Source of the DNA: Sphingomonadales bacterium
Lineage (GTDB): Bacteria > Pseudomonadota > Alphaproteobacteria > Sphingomonadales > Sphingomonadaceae
Direction of reading: 5' to 3'
Length of the DNA stretch: 64,000 bases
Assembly: GCA_018971065.1 (NCBI GenBank)
Contig: JAGWVC010000004.1
Span: forward strand, 15,476-79,475
A model generated the notes under the pieces. That model was not told the DNA's origin. It did no database searches and saw only the letters and a list, made by a program, of their open reading frames with translations. Numbering within the stretch: position 1 is the first letter of the stretch; each line of letters begins with the position of its first letter. The translations under genes and the position numbers were made by a program. Positions 7,931 through 17,260 of this stretch are shown here, piece after piece.

Positions 7931-10060
7931 ATGCGCATGGCACGAGTCATCGGGACGGCAACCTTGGCCCTGCTCGCCAACGCCCCCGCCCGGACCACCC
8001 ACCCCGTCGCCGTCGATTTCTACCACGGCACGCAAGTCCGCGATCCGCAACGCTGGCTGGAGGACGGCAAGGAACCGGCGGTCAAGGCCTGGGTCGCCGC
8101 CCAGAACGCCACATCCCGCAGCGTCCTCGACGCCAACCCCGATCGCCCCGCGATTGCCGCCGAACTCAAGTGGATCGATGCCCACCGCTCGGTATCGTTC
8201 GCCGCGCTCGATCAGGCTGGTGGGCGGCTGTTCGCGCTTATGTTTGTGCCCGGCGCCCAGCAGCCCAAACTCGTCACCCTGCCGCTCTCCGCCGATCCCG
8301 CCGCCCGCGCCGATGTGCTCGATCCGCTGAAACTGGCGCCCGATGGCGGTCTGGCGATCGACTGGTTCGTGCCGTCGCCCGATGGCACGCTGGTCGCCGT
8401 CAGCCTCTCGGCCAACGGCAGCGAGGACGGCACCCTGCACGTCTACGAGGTTGCCACCGGCAAGGAAGTGGAAGCGCCGGTGCCCCACGTGCAGTACCCC
8501 ACCGCTGGCGGCTCGCTGGCGTGGACGGCCGATGGCAAGGGCTACTGGTACACCCGTTTCCCCGGCGATGACGCCCCCGCCGAGGAGCGCCACTTCAATC
8601 AGTCCGCGTGGTTCCACCGCCTCGGCGTGCCGCACGCCGACGACGTGCGGGTCCTCGGCCCGAACGACGGCGTCCCCCGCACCGGCGAGATATTCCTCAC
8701 CAATCCTGAGGGCGCGGGCAGGGCGCTCGCCTCGGTGCAATTGGGCGACGGCGGCGAATGGCAGCACTTTCTGCTCGGCGAAACCGGTGCGGAAAAGGCC
8801 ATCGGCTACGACGCCAAGGTCAAGGCCGCCACACTGGCAAGGGATGGCACGCTCTACGCCATCGCCATGAAGGATTCGCCCAACGGCGCGGTCGTCCGGT
8901 TCGACCCCGGCAAGGCGGCACCCACCGTGCTGGTCGCGCCCAGCGACACCGCGCTGCTGACCGGGGCCGGGGAACGTTCGCTGGTCGTTGCCGGCGGCCA
9001 CTTGTGGTTCACCGCCATCGATGGCGGCCCCACCCGCCTGCTGCGCGTTCCGCTGGGGGGCGGCGCGCCCGAAACCGTGCCTACGCCTGACGTGTCCACC
9101 GTTTCCGACCTGCTGCCCATGCCGGGTGGCGACATGGTCTACCGCGTGCGCGGCTACTTGCGTCCCAGTGCCGTCCTGCGCTGGAGCGCGGCATCGCAAT
9201 CCTCGGTCGAAACCCCGATCCGCAACACCACGCCGGTCGATCTCTCCGGCTATGCCGTCTCGCGCCTCACCGCCACCTCCAAGGATGGCACCCCGATCCC
9301 GGTCACGCTGATCGAGGCCAGGGACGCGAAGCACGACGGGACCATGCCCACGCTGCTTTATGGCTATGGCGGCTTCGGCATTTCCAGCGTGCCGTCATTG
9401 CTGTCCCCTATGGCGATGCTGTGGCTGAAATCCGGCGGCGCCTGGGCCATCGCCAACATTCGCGGCGGCGGCGAATATGGCGAACGCTGGCACCGCGCGG
9501 GAATGCTCACCGCCAAGCAGGCCGTGTTCGACGATTTCGCCGCAGCCGCCACGCTGCTGAAAACGCGGAAAGTCACCTCGGCGTCGCATCTTGCCTTGAT
9601 GGGCGGCTCCAACGGCGGCCTGCTGATGGGCGCCACGCTGACCCAGCACCCCGCCATTGCCAGGGCAGTGCTGTCGCAGGTGGGCATCTACGACATGCTG
9701 CGCACCGAACTCGATCCCAACGGCAGCTTCAACGTCGCCGAATACGGCTCGGTGAAAGACCCGGCGCAGTTCGCCGCGCTCTACGCCTACTCGCCGCTCC
9801 ACCACGTCCGGCCCGGCGTGCAATACCCGGCGGTGCTGCTGATGACCGGCGACAACGACGGCCGCGTCAACCCGATGCACAGCCGCAAGTTCGCCGCCGC
9901 ACTTCAGGCCTCCGGCTCGAAGGCTCCCGTCCTGCTGCGCACCTCCGCGAAAGCCGGCCACGGCATGGGCTCCTCGCTGGATGAACAGGTCGCGCTCACC
10001 GCCGATGGCACGGCGTTCCTGTTCACCCAGTTGGGGATGCGGCTGAAGCCGGTGCATTGA
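7931..10060 (+). CDS. Secreted prolyl oligopeptidase family (S9A) peptidase
   Basis: A 709-residue serine peptidase with a short N-terminal signal-like segment (MRMARVIGTATLALLANAPA). The N-terminal half is the beta-propeller (early family segment VRDPQRWLED), followed by an alpha/beta hydrolase domain. The catalytic residues are visible: Ser560 in GGSNGG, Asp643 in GDNDGRVNP with Arg645 after it, and His677 in AGHGMG. The ATG is favoured by GGGAG 8 bases upstream over a start 16 codons earlier. The family cleaves short proline-containing peptides, probably in the periplasm. It is convergent with the M3 peptidase gene, 7 bases apart. Confidence 0.93.
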   Translation: MRMARVIGTATLALLANAPARTTHPVAVDFYHGTQVRDPQRWLEDGKEPAVKAWVAAQNATSRSVLDANPDRPAIAAELKWIDAHRSVSFAALDQAGGRLFALMFVPGAQQPKLVTLPLSADPAARADVLDPLKLAPDGGLAIDWFVPSPDGTLVAVSLSANGSEDGTLHVYEVATGKEVEAPVPHVQYPTAGGSLAWTADGKGYWYTRFPGDDAPAEERHFNQSAWFHRLGVPHADDVRVLGPNDGVPRTGEIFLTNPEGAGRALASVQLGDGGEWQHFLLGETGAEKAIGYDAKVKAATLARDGTLYAIAMKDSPNGAVVRFDPGKAAPTVLVAPSDTALLTGAGERSLVVAGGHLWFTAIDGGPTRLLRVPLGGGAPETVPTPDVSTVSDLLPMPGGDMVYRVRGYLRPSAVLRWSAASQSSVETPIRNTTPVDLSGYAVSRLTATSKDGTPIPVTLIEARDAKHDGTMPTLLYGYGGFGISSVPSLLSPMAMLWLKSGGAWAIANIRGGGEYGERWHRAGMLTAKQAVFDDFAAAATLLKTRKVTSASHLALMGGSNGGLLMGATLTQHPAIARAVLSQVGIYDMLRTELDPNGSFNVAEYGSVKDPAQFAALYAYSPLHHVRPGVQYPAVLLMTGDNDGRVNPMHSRKFAAALQASGSKAPVLLRTSAKAGHGMGSSLDEQVALTADGTAFLFTQLGMRLKPVH

Positions 10061-10067
10061 CGCCCGC

Positions 10068-12086
10068 TTACTGGTCCTTCGCCAGCTCCGCCTTGTAGGC
10101 ATCCAGGCTGATCGGCCGGCCCAGGAAGCTTTGCACCAGTTCCGCCGCCGGCCTCGTGCCCCCCGGCGTCAGCACCAGCGCGCGATAACGCCGCGCCGTT
10201 GCCGCATCGCGCAGGCCATGCTTCCGGAACTCGGTGAACAGGTCGTCGGCAATCACCTTCGACCACTGGTAGGTGTAGTAATAGGCCGAATAGCCGGCCA
10301 GATGCGGGAAAGCGTCCTGCATCTGCACCCATTCGGGGTAGGGCATGATCGCGAACTTCGCGTCCAGCGCCCGCGCCGCCGCGCCCGGGTCCGCCGGCGC
10401 CGTGCCGCGATGGAAGTTCAGCGATATGTTCGACAGCCCGAACTGGCGCATGTCCTGCATTCCCCGGTCGAAATAGCGCGCCTTGTTCATCTTCTCGACC
10501 AGTTCGCGCGGGATCACCTTGCCGTCGGCGTTGCGCGCGAACCGGGCGATGGTGTCATAGTCATAGACCCATTCCTCCAGCATCTGCGACGGCGCCTCGA
10601 CGAAGTCCCACTCTGTCGCCACCCCGCTCTGCCCGGCCCAGCGCGCGGTCTGCCCGCCGAAGATGTTGTGCAGCAGGTGGCCATATTCGTGCAGGAACGT
10701 CTCGACATCGTCGTGTTCCATCAGCTCCCTGCCGGCGGGCAGGTTCATCACCAGCGCCGCCACCGGGGTCGATCGCCCGGCAATTCCGTTGCGCAGCGGC
10801 ATGGCGTTGGCATGTTCGTACTTGCCGGGGCGCGGATGCGAATCGAAATAGAACCGCCCCAGCAGCTTGCCCGGCTTGCCCGCCACCGGCGCATCGTACA
10901 TCTCGTAGGCTTCCACCCCCGGGTCCCACACCGGCGTGTTCCACGGCTTGATGGACACCCCGAACAGGTCCTCGGTCAGCTTCAGGATGCCGTCGCGCAC
11001 CGCCACGTAATTGAAGTACTGGCGCGCCTCCAGGCTGTCATAGGAATAGTCGCGCTTCTGGATCTGCTGCGACAGTCGCGCCCCGTCCCACACGTGGTAG
11101 GCGGTCGCGCCGGGATGATCGACCTGGTACAGCGCCAGCTTGCGCGCGTAATCCCGCTGCCCCGCCGGGCGGGCCACATCGCCCAGCCGGGTCAGCAGGC
11201 TGTCCACCTTTTCCGGCGTGTCCAGCATCTTGTCTTCCACCGCCAGCGTCGCGAAATCCTTGCGCCCCAGCAGATGCGCCAGTTCGTTGCGGGTGTTCAG
11301 CATGTCCTTCAGTACCGCATCGTTCATCGGATAGGCGCGCGTCAGGTAGGCGCGATCGAGCCGCTCGCGCAGCGCGTCCGATTTCGCATAGGTCATCACT
11401 GGCGACAGGTCGGTATAGTCGGTGGCGATCACCACCTTGCCGTCCGCCCCCGGCTTGTGGCTGGCCAGGAAGTCGGCCGGCAGCCCGTCGAGTTCGGCCG
11501 GGTCGGCGGTCACGGTCTTGCGCCCATCGGCGATGTTCTTGGTGAACGCGGTGCCCAGTTCGGCCGCCTTGTCGGCCAGCGCCTGCGCTTTTGCGCGCTG
11601 GTCCGCCGGCAGGCCGATGCCCGAACGGTCGAACCCGGCGATCACCCGCGTCAGGTACAGCTTCGTCGCCGCATCGGCAGACTTCATCGGAATCGCCTTC
11701 AGCCGGTCGTACACCGGGCGTGACAGTGACAGCTTGTTGCCCTCGGCCGACAGCCGCACCTCGCAATCCTGCCCGGCCTTGCGCAGCGCATCGGTGGCGC
11801 CGGTCTCGCGATAGAGCGCCATCTCGCCCCCGGCCGCGCCCAGCAGGTTGGTCAGGTCGTCATAGGCCACCAGCGTCCGCGCCAGCGTCGCCGGGCCGGT
11901 CTCGGCGGCCAGCGCGGCATGGCGCCTGCCCGCTTCGGTCACATAGGCATCGCAGCGCGCGGTGATCTGTGCCGCATCCTTCGGCGCGCCGATCACATCG
12001 CCCAGGAACGCCTCGGTGGCGGTCGGCGCGGCCAGCGCGGGGGTGGATACGGCGGCGAGCAGCGCGGCAATCAGCGGACGGTTCAT
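10068..12086 (-). CDS. M3 family zinc metallopeptidase, exported
   Basis: A 672-residue thimet-oligopeptidase-type enzyme. The zinc motif HEYGH is at residues 466-470 (HExxH with the expected following helix LLHNIFG). A signal peptide (MNRPLIAALLAAVSTPALA) places it in the periplasm and fixes the start; the longer open frame precedes the signal with unrelated residues. The C-terminal part with AGYSAYYYTYQWSKVIADDLF is the conserved M3 end. It hydrolyses oligopeptides, and with the neighbouring S9A peptidase could complete peptide breakdown, which is inference from position. Confidence 0.93.
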   Translation of the reverse strand: MNRPLIAALLAAVSTPALAAPTATEAFLGDVIGAPKDAAQITARCDAYVTEAGRRHAALAAETGPATLARTLVAYDDLTNLLGAAGGEMALYRETGATDALRKAGQDCEVRLSAEGNKLSLSRPVYDRLKAIPMKSADAATKLYLTRVIAGFDRSGIGLPADQRAKAQALADKAAELGTAFTKNIADGRKTVTADPAELDGLPADFLASHKPGADGKVVIATDYTDLSPVMTYAKSDALRERLDRAYLTRAYPMNDAVLKDMLNTRNELAHLLGRKDFATLAVEDKMLDTPEKVDSLLTRLGDVARPAGQRDYARKLALYQVDHPGATAYHVWDGARLSQQIQKRDYSYDSLEARQYFNYVAVRDGILKLTEDLFGVSIKPWNTPVWDPGVEAYEMYDAPVAGKPGKLLGRFYFDSHPRPGKYEHANAMPLRNGIAGRSTPVAALVMNLPAGRELMEHDDVETFLHEYGHLLHNIFGGQTARWAGQSGVATEWDFVEAPSQMLEEWVYDYDTIARFARNADGKVIPRELVEKMNKARYFDRGMQDMRQFGLSNISLNFHRGTAPADPGAAARALDAKFAIMPYPEWVQMQDAFPHLAGYSAYYYTYQWSKVIADDLFTEFRKHGLRDAATARRYRALVLTPGGTRPAAELVQSFLGRPISLDAYKAELAKDQ

Positions 12087-12228
12087 GCGGGGACAGGCCT
12101 TTGCGGAAGGGGTAAATGGCGGCGAAGCTAGGCCCAGCATGACAGCCCCGCAATCACGCGCCAAGTCGTTCGTCGAGCGCGATCAGCGGTTCGTTGTGTT
12201 CGGCGGCATTTGCGGCCACATGGGCGGG

Positions 12229-14508
12229 ATGACACGCACACCGAAACCCGCGGGCGGATTGCCCAGCCGCCAGCAGGTCCTCGACTTCATCGCCAACTCG
12301 CCCACTGCGGCGGGCAAGCGCGAGATCGCCCGAGCCTTCGGGCTGCAGGGGCACGAGAAGATCCAGTTGAAAGCGCTGCTGAAGGACATGGCCGAGGAAG
12401 GGCTGATCGACGGCAAGCGCACCGCCTTTCACAAGATGGGCGGCGTGCCCAGGGTCACCGTGCTGCGCGTCGTCGGCATCGAGGAGGGCGAGCCGATGGC
12501 CGTGCCCGACACATGGGAGGCCGACAGCGGCATAGTCCCGCCGCGCCTGCGGATCATCGAGCGCAAGGGCCGCGACAGGAAGGGCGCCCCGATGCCCGCG
12601 CTGCGCCCCGGTGATCGCGTGCTTGCCCGCACCGAGGAAACCGGCACCGGCTGGATCGCCCACCCGATGAAGAAGTTGCCCGCCGCAGAGGAATCGCTGC
12701 TCGGCGTGGTTGAACGTGACGGCGCCGGCAAGTTCTGGCTGGCCCCGGTGGACAAGCGCGTGCGCAATTCCTCGCCGATTTCCGACATCGCCGGCGCCGA
12801 ACCCGGGCAGCTCGTGCTGGCGGAACCGGCGGGCCGCAGCCCCCGCGCCGGGGTCAGGGTCACCGCCGTGCTGGGTGATCCGCTGGCGCCCAAAGCGTTC
12901 AGCCTGATCGCCATCCACAAGCACGGCATCCCTGACGTCTTCGCCGAGGAAACGCTGTCCGAAGGCGAAGTTTCCGCGAAACTCCCGCTCAGCGAAGCCC
13001 ACCGCGAGGATCTCACCGCACTGCCGATCGTGGCCATCGACCCCGTTGACGCGCGCGACCACGACGACGCGATCTGGGCCGAGCCTGACGGCGAAGGCGG
13101 CTGGCGCGCGCTTGTCGCCATTGCCGACGTGTCGTTCTACGTCCGCCCCGGCGGCGCGCTCGACCGCGAGGCGCGCAAGCGCGGCAATTCGGTCTACTTC
13201 CCCGATCGCGTCGTGCCGATGCTGCCCGAGGTGCTCTCGGCCGATGTCTGCTCGCTGCGCGGCGGCGTCACCCGCGCGGCGATGGCCTGCCACCTGGCGA
13301 TCGACAGCAAGGGCCGCGTCAAGGAATTCCGCTTCACCCGCGCGCTGGTGAAAATCCACGAGGTAATCGCCTACGAGGAAGCCCAGGCGCGCATCGACGA
13401 AGGCAGGGCGCAGCCGCACCTCATGCACCTCTGGGATGCGTGGAAGGCGCTCGACCGCGCCCGGCAGGATCGCGACCCGCTGGAACTCGAACTCCCCGAA
13501 CGCCGCGTCGTCCTCGATGCGCAGGGCAAGATCGCCGAAATCGCCCTGCGCGAACGGCTCGATGCGCACCGCGTGGTCGAGGATTTCATGATCGCCGCCA
13601 ACGTCGCCGCCGCCAAGGCGCTGGAGGCCAAGGCCGCCCCGGTGGTCTACCGCGTCCACGAGGCCCCCAGCCGCGAAAAGCTGATGGCGCTGAAGGACTA
13701 CCTCGCCACCTTCGACAAGAAGCTCGCGCTTGGTCAGGTCATCACCCCCGGCCTGTTCAACCGGATGCTGAAGGATATCGCCGATGAGTCCGAAAAGGCG
13801 TTGATCATGGAGGCGGTGCTGCGCAGCCAGACCCAGGCCTACTACGGCCCGCGCAACGCCGGGCACTTCGGCCTCTCGCTGGGTTCCTATGCCCACTTCA
13901 CCTCGCCGATCCGCCGCTATGCCGACTTGCTGGTCCACCGCGCGCTGGTCGATGCCTATGGGCTGGAACAACCGAGACCCCAGGCTGACGTGCCCGCAAC
14001 CTCGGGCCTGTCGGATCGCGACCGCGCCGACCTGTCGCGCGTTTCCGAAGCGATCAGCGGCGCCGAACGCCGCGCGATGGCGGCCGAGCGCGAGACCATC
14101 GACCGCTACGTCGCCGCCTGGCTGGCATCGCGCGTCGGCGAGGTGTTCGATTGCCGCGTCACCGGCGTCCAGAAGTTCGGCCTGTTCGCCACCATCCTCG
14201 GCCTCGGCGGCGATGGCCTCGTCCCGGTCTCGGTGCTGGGTGACGAGCGGTTCCACTACGACGAGCGCGCGCAGGTGCTGGCGGGCGAGCACACCGGCAC
14301 CACGTTCGCGATCGGTGACAAGCTGCGCCTGCGGCTGGCCGAAGCTAACCCGTTGACCGGCGCGCTGAAGTTCGAGCCGGAGGACAGCCAGGGCGCCATC
14401 GAACCGCGCGGTCGCCCGCAACCCGGCCCGCTGAAGAAGAAAGGCGCCCACTTCACCGGCAAGCGCGGCCGCCCCGGCAATATCCGCCATCAGGGCCGGC
14501 GAAAGTAG
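12229..14508 (+). CDS. rnr: Ribonuclease R
   Basis: A 759-residue 3'-5' exoribonuclease. Order of domains: N-terminal winged helix (SRQQVLDFIANSPTAAGKREIARAFGL read in two parts), cold-shock domains, the RNB catalytic domain with the acidic metal cluster AIDPVDARDHDDAIWAEPD at about 270-288, and a C-terminal S1 domain (FDCRVTGVQKFGLFATI). A basic, Gly-rich tail ends the protein. The true start is MTRTPKPAGG (ATG at 12229), with another ATG three codons earlier equally possible; the frame further upstream only overlaps the M3 peptidase leader. It degrades structured RNA including rRNA and mRNA. It ends 1 base before the convergent methylase stop. Confidence 0.95.
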   Translation: MTRTPKPAGGLPSRQQVLDFIANSPTAAGKREIARAFGLQGHEKIQLKALLKDMAEEGLIDGKRTAFHKMGGVPRVTVLRVVGIEEGEPMAVPDTWEADSGIVPPRLRIIERKGRDRKGAPMPALRPGDRVLARTEETGTGWIAHPMKKLPAAEESLLGVVERDGAGKFWLAPVDKRVRNSSPISDIAGAEPGQLVLAEPAGRSPRAGVRVTAVLGDPLAPKAFSLIAIHKHGIPDVFAEETLSEGEVSAKLPLSEAHREDLTALPIVAIDPVDARDHDDAIWAEPDGEGGWRALVAIADVSFYVRPGGALDREARKRGNSVYFPDRVVPMLPEVLSADVCSLRGGVTRAAMACHLAIDSKGRVKEFRFTRALVKIHEVIAYEEAQARIDEGRAQPHLMHLWDAWKALDRARQDRDPLELELPERRVVLDAQGKIAEIALRERLDAHRVVEDFMIAANVAAAKALEAKAAPVVYRVHEAPSREKLMALKDYLATFDKKLALGQVITPGLFNRMLKDIADESEKALIMEAVLRSQTQAYYGPRNAGHFGLSLGSYAHFTSPIRRYADLLVHRALVDAYGLEQPRPQADVPATSGLSDRDRADLSRVSEAISGAERRAMAAERETIDRYVAAWLASRVGEVFDCRVTGVQKFGLFATILGLGGDGLVPVSVLGDERFHYDERAQVLAGEHTGTTFAIGDKLRLRLAEANPLTGALKFEPEDSQGAIEPRGRPQPGPLKKKGAHFTGKRGRPGNIRHQGRRK

Positions 14509-14509
14509 C

Positions 14510-15310
14510 TCAGCCCAACCCTGCCAGCACCTCGTAAGCCAGCACCGCCCCGGCCACGGCGGCGTTCAGGCTGTCCGCGCGCCCCTTCATCGGCATCGTC
14601 ACCCGCAGGTCGCAGGCCAGTTCGTATTCCTCGGGCAGCCCGCGCGATTCGTTGCCGATCATCACGAAGCACGGCGCCGCATAAGCAGCCCCGCGATAGG
14701 GCACGGCATCGCGCAAGCTGGCGGCAACCAGTTGCCCCGGCCCGCCCCGCAGCCACGGCAGGAATTCGTCCCACCGCGCTTGAGCAATCTTCTGGGTGAA
14801 CACCGCCCCCATGCTGGCCCGCACCGCCTCGGCCGAGAACGGATCGGCACAATCGTCCAGCAGGATCAACCCGCCCGCGCCCACCGCGTCGCCGGTGCGC
14901 AGCATCGTGCCCAGATTGCCGGGATCGCGCATCGCCTGCGCCACCAGCCAGATCGGCGCGGCGCTGCGGTCCAGCGCGCCCAGCCCGGTGTCCCATTCGG
15001 CGAACACGCCGGTCACCGCCTGCGGGTTTTCCTTGCCGGTGATCTTGGTCAGGATGTCGGCGCTGGTCTCCACCACGTCGCCGCCGGCCGCCAGCACATC
15101 GGCCTCCAGCCCGGCCAGCAGCGGATGCGCGTCGCGCCCGGTGGCCATCACCAGCATTTCGGGCAGGCGTCCGCCCGCGCGCGCATCGGTCAGCAGCCGC
15201 AGCCCTTCGGCCAGGAACTTCCCCTCGCGCCGCCGGTGCTTCTTGTCGCGCAGCGAACGCAGGAACTTTACCGTGGGGTTGGAAAACCCGGTGATTTCGC
15301 GCCGACCCAT
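14510..15310 (-). CDS. TrmH/SpoU family RNA 2'-O-methyltransferase
   Basis: A 266-residue SPOUT methyltransferase with an N-terminal SpoU substrate-binding domain (NPTVKFLRSLRDKKHRRREG) and a C-terminal knot domain. The three SpoU motifs are present: RDPGNLGTMLRTGDAVG, FVMIGNESRGLPEE and VTMPMKGRADSLNAAVAGAVLAYE (read as adjacent parts). Proteins of this layout methylate rRNA or tRNA ribose; RlmB or TsnR-like activity is possible but the target cannot be fixed from sequence. The gene is convergent with rnr and separated from HPr by a large inverted repeat. Confidence 0.9.
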   Translation of the reverse strand: MGRREITGFSNPTVKFLRSLRDKKHRRREGKFLAEGLRLLTDARAGGRLPEMLVMATGRDAHPLLAGLEADVLAAGGDVVETSADILTKITGKENPQAVTGVFAEWDTGLGALDRSAAPIWLVAQAMRDPGNLGTMLRTGDAVGAGGLILLDDCADPFSAEAVRASMGAVFTQKIAQARWDEFLPWLRGGPGQLVAASLRDAVPYRGAAYAAPCFVMIGNESRGLPEEYELACDLRVTMPMKGRADSLNAAVAGAVLAYEVLAGLG

Positions 15311-15324
15311 TTATGTACGACAAC

Positions 15325-15468
15325 AGGGCATGGTGAGATTTGGGTCAGGGCGGAGCGAGAATGGGTGGCCGTGAGAACCGGCGCGCAGCGTACTTCCGGT
15401 ACGTGAGCACCGGAAGCGCAGCGGACGCCCGTTCGCAGCCCGCCCTGGGGCAAATATCGCCATGCCCT
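15325..15468. repeat. 144-bp interrupted palindrome between the SpoU-methylase and HPr genes
   Basis: The outer arms start AGGGCATGGTGAGATTT on the left and, reverse-complemented, AGGGCATGGCGATATTT on the right. They stay alignable for about 47 bases with roughly a dozen mismatches. The centre forms another hairpin, CTTCCGGT-ACGTGAGC-ACCGGAAG. The right arm overlaps the HPr stop codon by 2 bases. The whole element could fold as one long hairpin. It resembles a REP-like dispersed element; no second copy occurs in this window. Confidence 0.8.
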
Positions 15469-15745
15469 AGTCCTCGCCGAATCCGTCCACGACGAGCCCG
15501 ACCAGCTTGGCCAGCGCCGATTCGGCATCCTCGCCGCTGACGCTGATGTCGATATCGTCGCCCCGCGCGGCACCCAGCATCATCAGCCCCAGGATCGATC
15601 CGCCGGCCGCCTCGTTGCCGTCCTTGCGCACCATCACCGCGATGCCGTCGGGCAGCTTTGCCACGGTGTTGACGAACTTGGCGCTGGCCCGCGCGTGCAG
15701 GCCCTTGGCATTGACGATGGTGACGGTCTGCGAAAGCTCTCCCAT
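15467..15745 (-). CDS. Phosphocarrier protein HPr (regulatory PTS)
   Basis: A 92-residue HPr. The phosphorylated His17 lies in NAKGLHARAS and the regulatory Ser50 in AAGGSILGLMML, the target site of HPr kinase. The start MGELSQTVTIVN follows AGGGG at a good distance; an in-frame extension exists upstream but covers the EIIA gene. It lies 14 bases after the EIIA gene and belongs to the chvG-hprK-rapZ-EIIA-HPr run. There are no sugar permease genes nearby, so it likely works in a regulatory phosphorelay with an EI encoded elsewhere. Confidence 0.95.
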   Translation of the reverse strand: MGELSQTVTIVNAKGLHARASAKFVNTVAKLPDGIAVMVRKDGNEAAGGSILGLMMLGAARGDDIDISVSGEDAESALAKLVGLVVDGFGED

Positions 15746-15759
15746 GAGCCCACCCCTTT

Positions 15760-16164
15760 TTATGCGTCCTGGCCCAGAAACTCGCTGGCAATGGTGATGT
15801 AGTTGCGCCCGGCGTCGCGCGCGGCGGCCACCGCGGCCTTGACGTTGCCGGTCTTGCGCGCGCCCGCCAGGCGGATCAGCATCGGCAGGTTGATCCCCGC
15901 GATCACCTCCACCTTGCCTGCGTCCATCAGCGAGATCGCCAGGTTCGACGGAGTGCCCCCGAACAGGTCGGTCAGGATGATCGCGCCATCGCCGCTGTTC
16001 ACGGCCTTGATGGCATCGGCAATCTCGCGCCGGCGCTTCTCGGCGTCGTCGTTGGGGCCGATGCACACCGTGGCAACCGCGTCCTGGCGGCCGACCACAT
16101 GTTCCATCGCATGCACGAATTCCTCGGCCAGGCGGCCGTGAGTGACCAGGATCATGCCGATCAT
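15760..16164 (-). CDS. PTS EIIA component, mannose/fructose-sensing type
   Basis: A 134-residue EIIA-Man-type protein. The phospho-accepting His9 is in LVTHGRLAEEF, and the conserved ILTDLFGGTPSNLA segment is complete. The start MIGMILVTHG is preferred; a TTG four codons earlier is less likely. In alphaproteobacteria this subunit stands alone without IIB/IIC transport domains and acts as the end point of a regulatory PTS chain. It sits between rapZ and HPr. Confidence 0.93.
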   Translation of the reverse strand: MIGMILVTHGRLAEEFVHAMEHVVGRQDAVATVCIGPNDDAEKRRREIADAIKAVNSGDGAIILTDLFGGTPSNLAISLMDAGKVEVIAGINLPMLIRLAGARKTGNVKAAVAAARDAGRNYITIASEFLGQDA

Positions 16165-16196
16165 GGGATGAGGCAACTCCGAGAATCAGGCCGCAG

Positions 16197-16213
16197 CCCC
16201 GGGAATACCGGGG
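16197..16213. other. Small stem-loop between rapZ and the EIIA gene
   Basis: CCCCGG-GAATA-CCGGGG is a 6-bp GC-only stem with a 5-base loop in the 85-base gap between the rapZ stop and the EIIA start. It has no T-run. It could attenuate or process the transcript between the two genes; function is inferred only from position. Confidence 0.35.
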
Positions 16214-16249
16214 TCTTGGCGGACAGCAGGCGAGGGCCTGTACACGCGA

Positions 16250-17179
16250 TCATCGCGGGGTGGAACCCTCGACGAGATCGGCCGCGCGCGATCCCAGGTT
16301 GCGGTGCAGCATTGTGGGCGAAAAACCGGCCTCGCGCAAGGCCGCACCGATCCGTTCGGCCATGTACACCGAACGATGGCGGCCGCCGGTGCAACCGAAC
16401 GCGATGTGGACATAGGCTTTGCCCTGCGCCTTGAAGCGGGGCAGCACCAGCAGCAGCAGGTCGCGGATGCGGGTGAAGGCTTCGTCGAACGCGGGGTCGC
16501 GGCGGATGAAATCGCCCACCGGCGCATCCTGCCCGGTCTGCGGGCGCAATTCGGCATCCCAGTGCGGATTGTCCAGGAACCGCATGTCGAACACGAAATC
16601 GGCCACCGGCGGCATCCCGCGCGAAAAACCGAAGCTGGTGACGGTGACGGTCAGGTCAGGCCCGGTGTCGAGCGCGAACTGTTCACGGACCTTCTGCTGC
16701 AGGTCGTTGCTGGTGAACGCGGTGGTGTTGATCACCATGTCCGCCCAGCGCCGCAGCGCTTCCATGTTGTCGCGCTCCAGCGCGATCCCGCTGGTGGCGG
16801 GCATATCCGCCGCCAGCGGATGGCGCCGCCGCGTCTCGTTGTAGCGGCGCTGCAGTTCCCCGGACGAGCAGTCGAGGAACATCGTCGTGATTTCCAGATC
16901 GGCGCGGCGGGTCAGCCGCTTGACCAGTTCGATCACCGCATGGGGATCGAACCCGCGCGTGCGCGAATCGAAGCCGATTGCCAGCGGATGGGCCTGGCTC
17001 TGGTTGCCGTCGGGCGAATCGATCAGGCGTTGCAGCAGGCGGATCGGGAAATTGTCGATCGCCTCCCACCCCAGGTCCTCCAGCGTGCGCAGCGCCGTCG
17101 TCTTGCCGGCGCCCAGCACGCCGGTGACAAGCAGGATGCGCTGGCGCGGCGCGGCGCGGCTGGAAGACTCGGCGACCAT
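16250..17179 (-). CDS. rapZ: RNase adapter protein RapZ (YvcJ-type P-loop protein)
   Basis: A 309-residue protein. The Walker A motif is GVLGAGKTT at residues 20-28, and the C-terminal signature is FGCTGGRHRSVYMAERIG. RapZ binds GlcN6P and directs RNase E to the small RNA GlmZ in E. coli; homologues elsewhere hydrolyse nucleotides and have no known GlmZ partner. Its place next to hprK and EIIA is the widespread rapZ/PTS linkage. The start MVAESSSRAAPRQRIL gives the usual short leader before the first strand. Confidence 0.93.
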   Translation of the reverse strand: MVAESSSRAAPRQRILLVTGVLGAGKTTALRTLEDLGWEAIDNFPIRLLQRLIDSPDGNQSQAHPLAIGFDSRTRGFDPHAVIELVKRLTRRADLEITTMFLDCSSGELQRRYNETRRRHPLAADMPATSGIALERDNMEALRRWADMVINTTAFTSNDLQQKVREQFALDTGPDLTVTVTSFGFSRGMPPVADFVFDMRFLDNPHWDAELRPQTGQDAPVGDFIRRDPAFDEAFTRIRDLLLLVLPRFKAQGKAYVHIAFGCTGGRHRSVYMAERIGAALREAGFSPTMLHRNLGSRAADLVEGSTPR

Positions 17180-17260
17180 GTCCGGGTCCTTGCGCTGCTT
17201 CCGCGCAAAAGGGAAGGGGGGTGTGCGGGCGATGTTCCGGGCGGGGACAGTCGTCTGCTG

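Noticed and set aside
7049..9334. A 761-residue minus-strand frame spanning the methyltransferase upstream region and the S9A gene
   Set aside because: It runs across two well-supported genes and has no family features.
12154..14490. A 778-residue open frame on the minus strand opposite rnr
   Set aside because: Composition is typical of an antisense shadow in GC-rich DNA, and rnr on the plus strand has full domain support.
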